Assembly: GCA_023434855.1 (NCBI GenBank) | Contig: JAEYSJ010000278.1 | Coordinates: 1-57,197, forward strand | Length of the DNA: 57,197 bases | DNA from: Bacillota bacterium | GTDB taxonomy: Bacteria; Bacillota_C; Negativicutes; JAEYSJ01 | Reading direction: 5' to 3' | Shown: piece by piece, positions 18,635 to 28,257 of the stretch | Numbering within the stretch: the stretch's first letter is position 1 | How the letters are laid out: every line of letters begins with the position of its first letter | Translations under genes and position numbers: made by a program | The notes under the pieces: model-generated | Told to the model about the DNA's origin: nothing | What the model saw: only the letters and a program-made list of their open reading frames with translations | The model's database searches: none

Positions 18635-19051
18635 TTAATCTGCCTCGTTTTGCCTACTGGCTCTGTTCCGAAATTTTTCAATACCACGAGCGGCAACAAA
18701 TCCAAAAGAAGACATTGCTATTCCTAAGAAAACGCTTGTAAAAATATACATTGCGGTATACCAGATATGACCGCTTTGCCATAAACGAATACTTTCTATA
18801 GTAAAAGTGGAAAAAGTGGTAAAACCGCCCATAAAACCGGTAGAGAAACCTAGCCGCAAATAGGGGCTGACAATAAGCAAATCGATCGTTACCGTCAGAA
18901 ATAATGCCAATACAAAACATCCGAGTAAATTTATGACAAGGGTTCCCCAGGGAAAGCCTGTGTCATGCACAAAGGGAGCAAACCACTGTCCCACACCGTA
19001 GCGGCATAAAGTTCCTAAACAGCCGCCGGTAGCAACCGCCAAGAATCTCAT
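18635..19051 (-). CDS. crcB: fluoride exporter CrcB/FluC, first subunit
   Basis: 138 residues from the start MRFLAVATGG, chosen because GGGAGG lies nine bases upstream; the frame is open to 19075. Four membrane helices carry GCLGTLCRYGVGQ, PWGTLVINLLGCFVLA and GFMGGFTTFSTFTIES. It is clearly homologous to the next gene but not recently duplicated. Together they should form a dual-topology-type fluoride channel in the inner membrane. Confidence 0.93.
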   Translation of the reverse strand: MRFLAVATGGCLGTLCRYGVGQWFAPFVHDTGFPWGTLVINLLGCFVLALFLTVTIDLLIVSPYLRLGFSTGFMGGFTTFSTFTIESIRLWQSGHIWYTAMYIFTSVFLGIAMSSFGFVAARGIEKFRNRASRQNEAD

Positions 19052-19075
19052 TCCTTTCATCCTCCCTGTCTGCAA

Positions 19076-20218
19076 TTAATTCTTTAACCCAAACCAAACA
19101 CCAACCGCGGCCGAAAGCCCCATTGCCCCTCCAAACCAAAAAGGAGCGGCAGCGCCAAAAATATCCCAGAGGAAACCGGCGATCACGGAAGCGGGTAATA
19201 CCGCTATTCCGACTATCAGGGCATGCAGCCCATAGACGGAAGCTTTTTGACTGCTTGGGGCCATATCGGCTAGAAACGCCTTTTCGATCCCTTCTGTTAG
19301 CCCGATATATAAGCCGTATATTCCAAACAAACCAATTAATATTACGGAGCTGTCCACCGTAGCAAACCCCATATATACCAGCCCGTAAATCAAATAACCG
19401 ATTGACAGTAAAGTACGGCGGCCTATTTGATCGGAAAGCCTGCCGGCGGGATAAGAAATCAACAAATATGTGACGTTCATCAGTAAATACAGCAGTATAA
19501 CCTGCTCAGCTGAAAATCCGACAGTACCTGCCCGCACCAGCAGAAATTGATTGGATGAGTTGCCAAGATTAAATATGAAGCTGATAATAATATAATACCG
19601 TAAGCGGCTGTCAAGACCGTACCAGGAAAATTTCAGATCTTTAATCTTCCCGGCAGCCATTTTCCCGCGCTCGGTAATGAGGAACAGCAATAATACACCG
19701 ATAACAGCAGGAATAATTGATAATAAAAACACGGTAATGTAATCACCCTGGTAATGGGTAAAAAGCCAGTAGGCTAAGCCAATGCCAATTACTGCACCTG
19801 CGGTGTCCATTGCCCGGTGCAAGCCAAAAGCCTGTCCCTTGTTATCCGCATCGCTTGAATCAGCAATAAGCGCATCACGTGGCGCCGTCCGGATTCCTTT
19901 GCCAAACCGGTCGGCAACCCTTGCCCACAAAATACCAACCCAACTACTGGCAAAAACAAACAATACTTTGCCAACAGCTGATAAACCATAACCCGCAATA
20001 GCTAAAGGCTTCCGTTTTGCCAGCCGGTCGGAAATCCGGCCGGAGAAGATTTTTAATAAACTTGCCATACTCTCGGCAATACCTTCAATGATCCCAAGTG
20101 TCGCCGGTGACGCACCTAAAACAGCAGTCAAATATAGAGGTACGAGCGGGTAAATCATCTCACTGGACACATCTGTGAATAAACTTACAAGACCGAAAAT
20201 GATAATGTTTCTGTTCAT
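19076..20218 (-). CDS. MFS transporter in the fluoride-riboswitch operon
   Basis: 380 residues with about 12 membrane helices. The first loop contains GRISDRLAKRKPLAIAGY, the MFS A-motif variant between helices 2 and 3, and a second copy (GRLSDQIGRRTLLSIGY) lies in the C-terminal half. It is the first gene after the fluoride riboswitch and the crcB gene follows at once. Substrate unknown. The location suggests a role in fluoride or halo-anion stress, possibly export of fluorinated or other inhibitory compounds, but it might simply be carried along. Confidence 0.88.
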   Translation of the reverse strand: MNRNIIIFGLVSLFTDVSSEMIYPLVPLYLTAVLGASPATLGIIEGIAESMASLLKIFSGRISDRLAKRKPLAIAGYGLSAVGKVLFVFASSWVGILWARVADRFGKGIRTAPRDALIADSSDADNKGQAFGLHRAMDTAGAVIGIGLAYWLFTHYQGDYITVFLLSIIPAVIGVLLLFLITERGKMAAGKIKDLKFSWYGLDSRLRYYIIISFIFNLGNSSNQFLLVRAGTVGFSAEQVILLYLLMNVTYLLISYPAGRLSDQIGRRTLLSIGYLIYGLVYMGFATVDSSVILIGLFGIYGLYIGLTEGIEKAFLADMAPSSQKASVYGLHALIVGIAVLPASVIAGFLWDIFGAAAPFWFGGAMGLSAAVGVWFGLKN

Positions 20219-20282
20219 TCTTCACCGTCCTAACTAAACTTATTCTCGTTATTGCCCTTTTTCACTGTTAGTAGACCACAAA

Positions 20283-20318
20283 AAAAATACAAACTCCTAC
20301 CACTGAAATGGTAGGAGT
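20283..20318 (-). terminator. fluoride riboswitch terminator
   Basis: ACTCCTACC and GGTAGGAGT form a 9-bp stem followed by TTGTATTTTTTTT on the minus strand. The left arm is also the conserved 3' tail of the fluoride aptamer, so ligand binding and termination exclude each other. Confidence 0.9.
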
Positions 20319-20358
20319 CATCACCGCAAGCGCGGGGTTATGGCGAACTCCATCGCCT
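20301..20358 (-). promoter_or_regulatory. fluoride riboswitch (crcB motif)
   Basis: On the minus strand the leader reads AGGCGATGGAGTTCGCCATAA, a short GC-rich hairpin, then GGTGATGACTCCTACC. This matches the crcB-motif consensus, including the GGCGATGG/CGCCAT hairpin and the GATGACTCCT pseudoknot tail. It senses fluoride and turns on downstream genes by preventing termination. The downstream genes are MFS, two crcB and DUF190. Confidence 0.93.
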
Positions 20359-20373
20359 ATCTTTATATGTTTT

Positions 20374-20402
20374 ATTATATAAGCAACCAATATTTGCGTC
20401 AA
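20374..20402 (-). promoter_or_regulatory. promoter of the fluoride operon
   Basis: On the minus strand TTGACG (20397-20402) and TATAAT (20374-20379) are 17 bases apart, and the riboswitch starts about 15 bases after the -10. Confidence 0.8.
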
Positions 20403-20470
20403 CCACTATTTGGAATAATGCAACTAATCAAGAAATAGAATTTCGACTAGAAACCTAAGCTAATTTCTCA

Positions 20471-21673
20471 TTATGTTAGAGCAATCAGAACTACTAAAGA
20501 TGTAATAATGGTTATAGGGAAACCCACTCTAAAATAATCCCGGAAACCTATATGAATATTTTGCCGTTTGGCAATTTCAACAACAATTAAATTGGCTATA
20601 GAACCGGTAATTGTCAGGTTTCCTGCGAACGTAGAAAATAAAGCTAATGCTTTCCACCACATTGTAGTTCCGGTAGTTGGCAGAAAAAACTTTAATAACA
20701 TCACCGCCGGAACATTACTTACGACATTTGACAATAAAATAGTAAATAACGCAAATACCGTCTTACTTTGAAAGTCAACATACGCAGCTGCCTGCTGAAC
20801 GACTAAAGCCATTAGCCCACTATGCTCCACGCCACCAACGATAACAAACAAGCCGACAAAAATTAAGAGCAGATTAAAATCAACACTCTTGTAAATTTTA
20901 TTCGGTTCCACACGCCGGGTCATTAATAGCAATGCCGCACCCAAACTTGAAGTGATAGCCAAATCACGTCCGGTGATATAACCGATGATAACAATCAAGA
21001 GAACTACCAAACTTTTAACAACAAGGTATTTATGAAAATACACACGTTTATGCCCATTCATCCGAATGTTCCCCTGCAAGTCCCGTCGGTAGCTGTAAGT
21101 AATGAGAAGATAGCTTAAAAACAAGCCAAGAAGCGAAACCGGAAAGGCAGTCCAAAAATAAGAAACAAAGGACACTCCTGACAGGCTGGCAATCAGGATA
21201 TTCTGTGGATTACCGATAAAAGTAGCTGCACTGCCAATGTTTGATGCTATTGCTACTCCCAGTAAGTGCGGCAATGGCTTACATCCTGCCTGTTGACAAA
21301 TGAGCAGCACAATTGGTGTAAGCAAAAGACAAATAATATCATTAATGCAAAATGCAGATAGAATACCACTTGTAAAAATGACGGCAAAAAGAAGTTGTTT
21401 TTCAGTTGAAACATTCTTTAATATATAAGAGCCTATCAGTTGAAAAAAACCGGCGACTTTTAGATTTGCAATAACAATCATCATAAAAAATAAAATGATA
21501 ATTGTTCTAAAGTTGATGGAATCAATGGCTTGATCAAAGGTTACTATACCAAAATCCACCATTAATGCGGCAGCGATAATTGCTGCTCCTGCCCGGTCAA
21601 CACGAAATACCGGACTTTTACCCAGCGAAAAAACAAGAAGAACGAATGCTAAAAGCAAACCTGCCTGCCCCAT
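20471..21673 (-). CDS. SLC13/ArsB-type anion permease
   Basis: About 400 residues with 11-12 hydrophobic helices. Family features include FCINDIICLLLTPIVLLI, ASNIGSAATFIGNPQNILIASLSG and, in the second half, LSNVVSNVPAVMLL with FAGNLTITGSIANLIVVE. These are the paired NP/SN helix-break motifs of the ArsB/NhaD/SLC13 ion-transporter superfamily. Substrate could be an anion such as citrate, sulfate or arsenite, or Na+/H+ exchange; no neighbour decides it. The frame is open to 21739, but that would run into the terminator at 21749, so the ATG at 21673 is preferred. Confidence 0.82.
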   Translation of the reverse strand: MGQAGLLLAFVLLVFSLGKSPVFRVDRAGAAIIAAALMVDFGIVTFDQAIDSINFRTIIILFFMMIVIANLKVAGFFQLIGSYILKNVSTEKQLLFAVIFTSGILSAFCINDIICLLLTPIVLLICQQAGCKPLPHLLGVAIASNIGSAATFIGNPQNILIASLSGVSFVSYFWTAFPVSLLGLFLSYLLITYSYRRDLQGNIRMNGHKRVYFHKYLVVKSLVVLLIVIIGYITGRDLAITSSLGAALLLMTRRVEPNKIYKSVDFNLLLIFVGLFVIVGGVEHSGLMALVVQQAAAYVDFQSKTVFALFTILLSNVVSNVPAVMLLKFFLPTTGTTMWWKALALFSTFAGNLTITGSIANLIVVEIAKRQNIHIGFRDYFRVGFPITIITSLVVLIALT

Positions 21674-21748
21674 GATATCATAGATCCTCTCCAGCTCAAT
21701 TTTGTAATAAAGTATAAAACAGAATAAGAAGAAAAACAAGGCAAAAGC

Positions 21749-21776
21749 AAAAAAGCACTGTTCCAGTGCTTTTTTT
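21749..21776. terminator. bidirectional hairpin terminator
   Basis: AAAAAGCACTG and CAGTGCTTTTT enclose a three-base loop with A and T tracts outside. It ends the minus-strand acetate-type transporter gene upstream and separates it from the permease. Confidence 0.8.
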
Positions 21777-21909
21777 GCTACAAGCTATGATTAATGTGTC
21801 TTACGGGCTAAAACTGAAGCATGGGGTAAAGGAACTACGCAGCCGGATAGCATTAAATGGTATGGCTTATACAAGATAGCGTATGTTCTGAAAACGCTCA
21901 AAGAATGAA

Positions 21910-22515
21910 TTATGCCTGTAAATTTTTACTGGAAACCGGACTTGCCCACGGGGTTCCCATTGGTAATACTGTACGTCCGTACATTGTATTTAGCAATCCA
22001 CCGGCAGAAATATACAAGGCGTTAAGAGCAGTGTAAATTCCAAGATAGCCGGCATATACTCCCAGTATCGGAGCGGACAAGAATATTGATAAGGTTAAAA
22101 GGGCAAAGACAATAAGTAAAGTGCCAATTGCCAATATTACCGCTGTGCAGGTAGCGAGTGTGGCAAGAAAAACATAAAAGGTAAAAATAGTCCAGGCCAG
22201 ATAGAACACAAGAAGAATTGAGGCATCTGGCGCAAACCATTTCATCGCCACACCGAATTGCATGATTCCGAAGGTAAGCCAAAATAGTCCGTAAACATTA
22301 AACGCCAGAGCGGTAAACAACTCGCCCTTTATGTAGCCGAAGGTTCCGGCAAAGAAGTGAACTACTGCAACGGCCAAGGCCAAGGGAATAATAACCGCCA
22401 TAGCTGCCGGTCCTACCAGACCTGCAACCACAAAGGCCAAACAAAAAAGGCCAATTCCAAACGATGCCAGCCCTATAGTTGAGGGATCAGCAATTTTAGA
22501 GATATTATCGGACAA
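21910..22515 (-). CDS. acetate/succinate transporter family protein (GPR1/FUN34/SatP-like)
   Basis: About 201 residues with six membrane helices. Family marks include the N-terminal ADPSTIGLASFGIGLF (from the NPxPLGL motif), FNVYGLFWLTFG, and the C-terminal GIYTALNALYISAGGLLN followed by YGRTVLPMG. Members of this family are proton-coupled or channel-like carriers of acetate and related small acids. The start at the TTG at 22515 is chosen because GGGGG lies eight bases upstream and the N-terminus then has family length; the frame is open to 22587. It is divergent from the AmiS/UreI-like gene. Confidence 0.82.
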   Translation of the reverse strand: MSDNISKIADPSTIGLASFGIGLFCLAFVVAGLVGPAAMAVIIPLALAVAVVHFFAGTFGYIKGELFTALAFNVYGLFWLTFGIMQFGVAMKWFAPDASILLVFYLAWTIFTFYVFLATLATCTAVILAIGTLLIVFALLTLSIFLSAPILGVYAGYLGIYTALNALYISAGGLLNTMYGRTVLPMGTPWASPVSSKNLQA

Positions 22516-22792
22516 ACAAAGCACCCCCAAATTTAAAATAATAACATTAAGATAATTTCGGCTAATCACTAACTCCTTTCTCCCCACGCCCCAATTTCAA
22601 TATTATTCCATTTTCCCCAATTCGTCAATGGTTTTTTTTGAAATTTCAAAAACTTTTAAAAATTCCAACTCGTGGGACGGTTCCGGGATTTTAATTTTGC
22701 TCCTAATTTGTTCCAGATATCGTACTGTTTCCAGTCAGGCCAAAATACAATATAACAGGGGTAGTTTCTATTGAAAATCGGGAGGGAATAAA

Positions 22793-23302
22793 ATGACAAC
22801 TGCGATTTTGATTGCTATAGCCGTTATGTGGTTACCGGTCGCTGCCTTATTCTTAGGTTATGGCGAACCCAAAGGCACAGGTACTGTTACAGGCATTGTT
22901 GGAATTGTGACTGTCTTAGGAGCATTTATCCAGGCAACATTATTTAAAGATGCTTTTACAAGTGGTTTACTATTTGCTCATGGCATATTATACATTACTG
23001 TTGCCTATGCACTTTTAACCGGACTGGAAGACATGAGATCCGTCGGAAATGTTAGCCTAACTGTAGCATTGATTTCTACTATTTACGCGATTATTTTCTA
23101 TATCGGTACTTCCTTGGTTCCCCAATGCAATTATCTTGCTTTAGCCTGCGTTGGTTATGCCGGACTTACTTATGAAGTCTGGCTAAATGCTTATGGCAAA
23201 TTTCCTGCCAAAGCTTTGGCCTGGTCACTGATCATTTGGGTAGTTGTCGGTCTCTGGATGCCGGCATTTTCATTAATGACTACCGGTAAATTACCGTTTT
23301 AA
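22793..23302 (+). CDS. AmiS/UreI-family channel protein
   Basis: 169 residues, six membrane helices, with GGGAGGGAATAAA before the ATG. The pattern ALFLGYGEPKGTGTVTGIVGIVTVLGAF, with SGLLFAHGILYITVAYALL, is that of AmiS/UreI. Such proteins form hexameric channels for urea or short amides. No urease or amidase gene is nearby, so the substrate may be another small solute. The neighbouring divergent gene is an acetate-type transporter, and acetate and acetamide are chemically related. Confidence 0.85.
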   Translation: MTTAILIAIAVMWLPVAALFLGYGEPKGTGTVTGIVGIVTVLGAFIQATLFKDAFTSGLLFAHGILYITVAYALLTGLEDMRSVGNVSLTVALISTIYAIIFYIGTSLVPQCNYLALACVGYAGLTYEVWLNAYGKFPAKALAWSLIIWVVVGLWMPAFSLMTTGKLPF

Positions 23303-23364
23303 CCGGTTTTCAGTCTAATAGTATTAAGATAATTTGTTATTAATCAATGGAACTACCTCCAACA

Positions 23365-23402
23365 TGAACTGCCTGTTTTTATACTAACAACAGGCAGTTT
23401 TT
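23365..23402 (+). terminator. terminator of the AmiS/UreI-like gene
   Basis: AACTGCCTGTT and AACAGGCAGTT form an 11-bp stem followed by TTTTTC. Confidence 0.85.
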
Positions 23403-23441
23403 CATTATACTTTTTTATCAGTCTGAATTTACAGGAATTTT

Positions 23442-23470
23442 TTTGTAAATTATGTTAGAATTAACTAAAA
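23442..23470 (+). promoter_or_regulatory. probable promoter of regulator 1
   Basis: The stretch TTATGTTAGAATTAACTAAA contains a TAGAAT-type -10. The same stretch, with three differences, precedes regulator 3 at 40.3 kb, and similarity continues into the ribosome binding site (AATGAAAG...GACGG). No clear -35 is present. Confidence 0.45.
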
Positions 23471-23495
23471 TATACACTAAATGAAAGGTGACGGC

Positions 23496-26400
23496 ATGAC
23501 TGAAATATTTAATTTATCTGATTACCTAGTTGCCGAATTAATTGATGAAAACAATCAATTAACGGTTTATCGTGGTAAATCTGTTCAAAAGCAATCATCA
23601 GTCATTATCAAGACACTTAAGCCGGGAGCCGGTACGGCAGACATAGCCAAACTCATTAACGAGTATGAAATTACCCGGAACCTTGATATTAGCGGAATTA
23701 TTAAACCCGTTCGGCTGGAATGGACCGACTTAACTGTTGCCCTGGTTTTTGATGACACTGGTGACCTTCCGCTGAAAAAGTACCTGCAGGCTAACCGTCC
23801 AGATCTGCTTTTCTTCTTCTCCATCGCCATTCAGCTTACGATAACACTAGGTGAACTCCATCATCATGGTATTGTCCATAGGGACCTAAAACCGGGTGCA
23901 ATTTTTATACAGCCTGACACAGGTCAGATAAGGATAACGGATTTTGGTATAGCAGCGTCGCAGAAAGATCAAATTGAGACAATGTCTAAAGCTCCTGCAG
24001 GAACCCCGGCCTATATGTCCCCGGAGCAGATTGGCCGTACCGGCAGAAAGATTGATCACCGCAGTGATTTTTATTCCCTGGGAGTGGTTTTCTATGAAAT
24101 ACTTACCCGGCGGCTTCCTTTGCATGCAGGTAATAACCTGCAGTGGACCCATGCCCATATTGCTCAAAAGCCAATAAATGTCCGGGAAATTAATCCGGAC
24201 ATTCCGCCAGCGATTGACACAATTGTCATGAAATTACTGGCCAAAACCGCAGGAGAACGCTATCAGAGCGCCGCTGGACTATTGGCCGATCTGGAGGAAT
24301 GCCGGCGCCAATGGAGTCAAAACGAGGAGATTGAGCTGTTTATTCCCGGTATGCTTGATTCTTTTAACGACTTTCATCTTCCGCGCACCCTCTATGGACG
24401 TGAAAAAGAGATTGTAGTTATACAAGCTGCATTTGAGAGCGTATTCCATGGTCAATCGGGCTTATTGCTGATACATGGTTATGCCGGTACTGGCAAAACA
24501 GCATTAGTTACCCAAACACTGCGTACCCTTACGATGGAAAAGGGACATTTCATAACAGGCAAGTTCGACCAGCTCCAGCAGAACATTCCTTACCTGCCTT
24601 TTATTCAGGCATTTCGGGAATTAATTCGCCAGCTTCTTACCGAAAGTCGTGAAAATCTTATTGCCTGGAAAAGCACGCTGCTGAGTGCCCTGGGGCGTAA
24701 CGCTGCAGTCATTACTGAAGTTATACCCGAAGTAGAGCTGATTACAGGACCCCAGCCCCCAGTTGAGCGACTGCGGCCCCGCGAGGCCCAGAACCGCTTC
24801 AGAATAGTATTTCGCAATTTTATTAATGCTTTTACCCAAAAGGAATGCCCGCTGGTCTTCTTTATAGATGATCTGCAATGGGCAGATCCGGCGTCCTTGA
24901 CTTTACTCCAACACATATGCGCAGATCATAACAGCCACTACCTTTTGTTAATTAGTGCTTACCGCGATAATGAAACAACAGGCAACCACCCACTGCAACA
25001 TGTCCTGGAAGAGTTGCCAAAAGCGGCAATCCCGCTACAGCATATTTCACTAGCGCCTTTGGAAATGCCCCATACCAATCAATTCATTGCTGATGCCTTA
25101 CATATTTCCCTAGAGCATTCGCAGCCATTGGCTGAAATTTTTCACCGCAAGACAGGGGGCAATCCTTTCTTTCTGAGTCAGTTATTACAGTCGGCTTGCG
25201 CGGAAAACTTCCTGCATTTTAATGATAAGACCGGTTGCTTAGAGTGGAGTCCGGATTCTATCAGCAAAATGCCTATTGATGATGATATTATCAATTTTAT
25301 GCTTGGCAAGCTGCAAAAACTTCCGGCAGAAACTCTTAAAGTGTTACAACTGGCAGCCTGTATCGGCAACACCTTTAATCTGTGTACACTTGCTATTGCC
25401 TGCGAACAGACGACTGTTCAAACATCAACCGACCTAAGACCGTTAATTACCGAAGGACTCATATTACCGATAAATTGTACAGGCAAGTCGCAGCAAGCAT
25501 TTCGTTATTCCACTGAATACGCCCCCATTGCCGATTGTTCAACAAGATATGAGTTCTTGCATGATCGCGTCCAACAAGCATCCTATGCTTTGGTTCCTGA
25601 GGAAAACAAAAGACATATACATTTACAAATCGGCCGGTTGATTTTGCAGTATACAGCGCAAAATGAACTGGAGGAAAAGATTTTCAACATTATGGACCAC
25701 TTAAACCGTGGTTTGAATTATATTTCAGATCCTGCCGAAAAAATCAGGCTGGCGGAATATAATTTGCTTGCAGGAAAAAAGGCCAAAACCGCCATAGCTT
25801 ATGGTTCCGCATTAAATTATTTCAAGTATGGCTTAGAACTCCTTCCCCGCAATTCCTGGGACGAGCATTACGCATTAACCTATGACCTCTATATGGAACG
25901 TTCGCAATGCGAATGTCTTTGTGCCAATGTAGAAACCGCAGAGCAACTGTTTGATTTGCTGCTTACTAAAACCAGAACTGACCTGGAAAAGGCCGACATA
26001 TATATTACAAAAATAATTCTGACCTCAAGTATTGAAAGATATCATGAAACACTGCAACTGGGAAAGAAGGCTTTAAAACTGCTTGGCGTAAATTTGCCGG
26101 TTAATCCCGGAAAATTTGCTTTTATCAAAGAATTCTTACTGGCCAAATGGCGTCTGCGCAATCGCAAATCTGAAGATTGTACTGTTTTACCTGAAATGAC
26201 CGACCCGGTACAAAAAAGAGTTATGCTTCTGCTGTTAGTGCAGGCAGGTGCTGCCTGCGTAACTAATCCTGAATTGTATGCGCTTATCAATCTGAAAATA
26301 AGTAACCTTTCATTTAAATTTGGCAATACCGAATTTACATCAATCGGCTATGCCGGTTACAGTTTCTTTACAGGCAGTGTGCTGGGCGACTATAAAACAG

Positions 26401-28193
26401 GGCATGAATTTGAAAAAGCAGCCTTGAAATTAGTCGAGAAATATGACAATAGTTCCGCCTGTATTCTTTACTTCATGCTTGGCGCTTTTGTGAGTCATTG
26501 GACGAGCCATGGCCAAATAAGCATTAATTATTTAAAAAAAGCTGTCGATTACGGCGTAGAAACAGGGAATTTGCTTGTTGTCGGCTATGCAAGCACTTTA
26601 TTAATTGAAACTAAATATCACCTGGGATTTTCTTTGGCCGAGCTTTATGAAGAATGCCAGAGTTATTATAAAATCGCCAAACGGCAGAAGCTTTTGAATT
26701 ATCAGCTATTAATCGAAAATTTATTAAATCTGTCCGCTAACGGCTTTAACCTTAGCAATAATGCTACTGAAAATAATTTTAATAATGCAATGAAAGATAA
26801 AAATACCATCTTGACCGGTAATTTCCCAAAGATGCAATTATTCTATTTGTACGGTGATCATAGAAGTGCCCTGGCAGTAGCAGAACAGGCCCAACAAAAC
26901 ATTAATGGGGCCAGAGGCCTGCTGATTTCCGCTGAATACATTTTTTATTATTCCCTGGCAATTACGGCCTGCTATGACAAACTTGCGGTAAAGGAAACGA
27001 AAAAATACCGGAAAATATTACAAAAAAATCAGAAACAGCTAAAAAAATGGTCCAATTTCTGTCCGGCTAACTTTCTCCACAAATACCTGCTGGTCACAGC
27101 CGAAATAGCCCGTCTGGACGGTAATGACAGCGAGGCTATGACTCTGTACGACCGCTCAATTCAATCTGCCTGTGAAAATGGCTTTGGCCAAAATGAAGCT
27201 CTCAGCAACGAGCTGGCAGCCAGGTTTTATCTAACTAAAAGTCGGGATAAAGTTGCTAAGGCCTACCTGGCAGACGCCTGTCATGGATACCATAAATGGG
27301 GTGCCGCCAGAAAAGTGCAATGTCTTAAGACAAAGTATCCTCATTTGCTTACTGTGGCTGCTATTGAGAAAGAAGATGCCGCAGCCATAGAAATATTTAA
27401 ACAAGCATATCATTTTTCCGGCGCCGGCAATAGCGAATCATCGGCGCAAATCGAACTTGATACCATTCGGCAAGCGGTGCAGAAATTTGCTAATGAAACA
27501 GATCCGGCAAAATTACTGGAGAACTTTTTGAATATTGCCATTGAGAATGCCGGTGCCGAAAAGGGATATCTCATTTTGGAAAAAGACGAAAATTTACTCA
27601 TCGAAGTTGTCAAAGAACGTGACATGCATGCCGCTTTGGTAATAACACCACTTCCCCTGGAAAAGAGCATGAATCTCTCACAAATGATAGTTCGCTATGT
27701 AGCCCGGACGCTAGAACCCATAGTTATAAACGATGCCGGACAAGCAGGAATCTTTGCCAGAGACCCTTATATTGCCCAATCATCTTCACAATCAATTGTT
27801 TGCATGCCTTTGACGCTCCAGAACATCCCTGTTGGTATTCTGTATCTGGAAAACAGCCTGCTGACCGGAGTGTTTACCCCTGACCGTCTGAAAGTATTAA
27901 AATTATTAGCCAGCCAAATTGCCTATGTTCAAAAACTGCAGTCCTTTTTAGAAGCTGAAAACAACAAAGAACCAACGATGGCAGCAATTCCATTGATTGA
28001 ACCTCTTACCGAACGGGAACTGGAAGTGCTGCGACTGATTGCTGCCGGCATGTCCAATAAAGAAATTGCTCTGAATTTACAGCTTACGGTAAACACCATA
28101 AAAACCCATATCTTAAATATTTACGGAAAGCTTCAGGTGAACCGGAGAGTTCAGGCCATAGCCAAGGCGAAGGAATTAAATCTGTTGAAATGA
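23496..28193 (+). CDS. giant regulator 1: Ser/Thr kinase - AAA ATPase - TPR - GAF - LuxR HTH
   Basis: 1,565 residues. The start at 23496 follows AAAGGTGA; an in-frame ATG lies at 23481. Domain order: protein-kinase-like (about 10-270), with catalytic IVHRDLKP (D130), metal-binding TDFGIA (D149) and activation-loop AGTPAYMSPEQIGR; the glycine-rich loop is degenerate. AAA/STAND-type ATPase (about 290-560), with Walker A GYAGTGKT (about 328) and Walker B FFIDDLQWAD (about 455). Long TPR-like helical region (about 640-1290). GAF domain (about 1325-1465). LuxR HTH at the end (PLTERELEVLRLIAAGMSNKEI). The kinase-ATPase-TPR-GAF part resembles the 'multi-sensor multi-kinase' family, but here the output is DNA binding. 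Likely a transcription activator of the adjacent flavoprotein/ferredoxin operon. All kinase catalytic residues are kept. Confidence 0.88.
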   Translation: MTEIFNLSDYLVAELIDENNQLTVYRGKSVQKQSSVIIKTLKPGAGTADIAKLINEYEITRNLDISGIIKPVRLEWTDLTVALVFDDTGDLPLKKYLQANRPDLLFFFSIAIQLTITLGELHHHGIVHRDLKPGAIFIQPDTGQIRITDFGIAASQKDQIETMSKAPAGTPAYMSPEQIGRTGRKIDHRSDFYSLGVVFYEILTRRLPLHAGNNLQWTHAHIAQKPINVREINPDIPPAIDTIVMKLLAKTAGERYQSAAGLLADLEECRRQWSQNEEIELFIPGMLDSFNDFHLPRTLYGREKEIVVIQAAFESVFHGQSGLLLIHGYAGTGKTALVTQTLRTLTMEKGHFITGKFDQLQQNIPYLPFIQAFRELIRQLLTESRENLIAWKSTLLSALGRNAAVITEVIPEVELITGPQPPVERLRPREAQNRFRIVFRNFINAFTQKECPLVFFIDDLQWADPASLTLLQHICADHNSHYLLLISAYRDNETTGNHPLQHVLEELPKAAIPLQHISLAPLEMPHTNQFIADALHISLEHSQPLAEIFHRKTGGNPFFLSQLLQSACAENFLHFNDKTGCLEWSPDSISKMPIDDDIINFMLGKLQKLPAETLKVLQLAACIGNTFNLCTLAIACEQTTVQTSTDLRPLITEGLILPINCTGKSQQAFRYSTEYAPIADCSTRYEFLHDRVQQASYALVPEENKRHIHLQIGRLILQYTAQNELEEKIFNIMDHLNRGLNYISDPAEKIRLAEYNLLAGKKAKTAIAYGSALNYFKYGLELLPRNSWDEHYALTYDLYMERSQCECLCANVETAEQLFDLLLTKTRTDLEKADIYITKIILTSSIERYHETLQLGKKALKLLGVNLPVNPGKFAFIKEFLLAKWRLRNRKSEDCTVLPEMTDPVQKRVMLLLLVQAGAACVTNPELYALINLKISNLSFKFGNTEFTSIGYAGYSFFTGSVLGDYKTGHEFEKAALKLVEKYDNSSACILYFMLGAFVSHWTSHGQISINYLKKAVDYGVETGNLLVVGYASTLLIETKYHLGFSLAELYEECQSYYKIAKRQKLLNYQLLIENLLNLSANGFNLSNNATENNFNNAMKDKNTILTGNFPKMQLFYLYGDHRSALAVAEQAQQNINGARGLLISAEYIFYYSLAITACYDKLAVKETKKYRKILQKNQKQLKKWSNFCPANFLHKYLLVTAEIARLDGNDSEAMTLYDRSIQSACENGFGQNEALSNELAARFYLTKSRDKVAKAYLADACHGYHKWGAARKVQCLKTKYPHLLTVAAIEKEDAAAIEIFKQAYHFSGAGNSESSAQIELDTIRQAVQKFANETDPAKLLENFLNIAIENAGAEKGYLILEKDENLLIEVVKERDMHAALVITPLPLEKSMNLSQMIVRYVARTLEPIVINDAGQAGIFARDPYIAQSSSQSIVCMPLTLQNIPVGILYLENSLLTGVFTPDRLKVLKLLASQIAYVQKLQSFLEAENNKEPTMAAIPLIEPLTERELEVLRLIAAGMSNKEIALNLQLTVNTIKTHILNIYGKLQVNRRVQAIAKAKELNLLK

Positions 28194-28206
28194 GTAGTCT
28201 TATATT

Positions 28207-28240
28207 AATATCCCTTTGTTATACAAAAGGGATATTTTTA
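28207..28240 (+). terminator. terminator of regulator 1
   Basis: AATATCCCTTT and AAAGGGATATT form an 11-bp stem followed by TTTTAT, 13 bases after the stop. Confidence 0.85.
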
Positions 28241-28257
28241 TTGCAAAATCTTCTTTT

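Noticed and set aside
20471..21673. ArsB arsenite exporter as a specific call
   Set aside because: Only superfamily motifs are visible and no arsR, arsC or arsA gene is nearby, so the substrate was left open.
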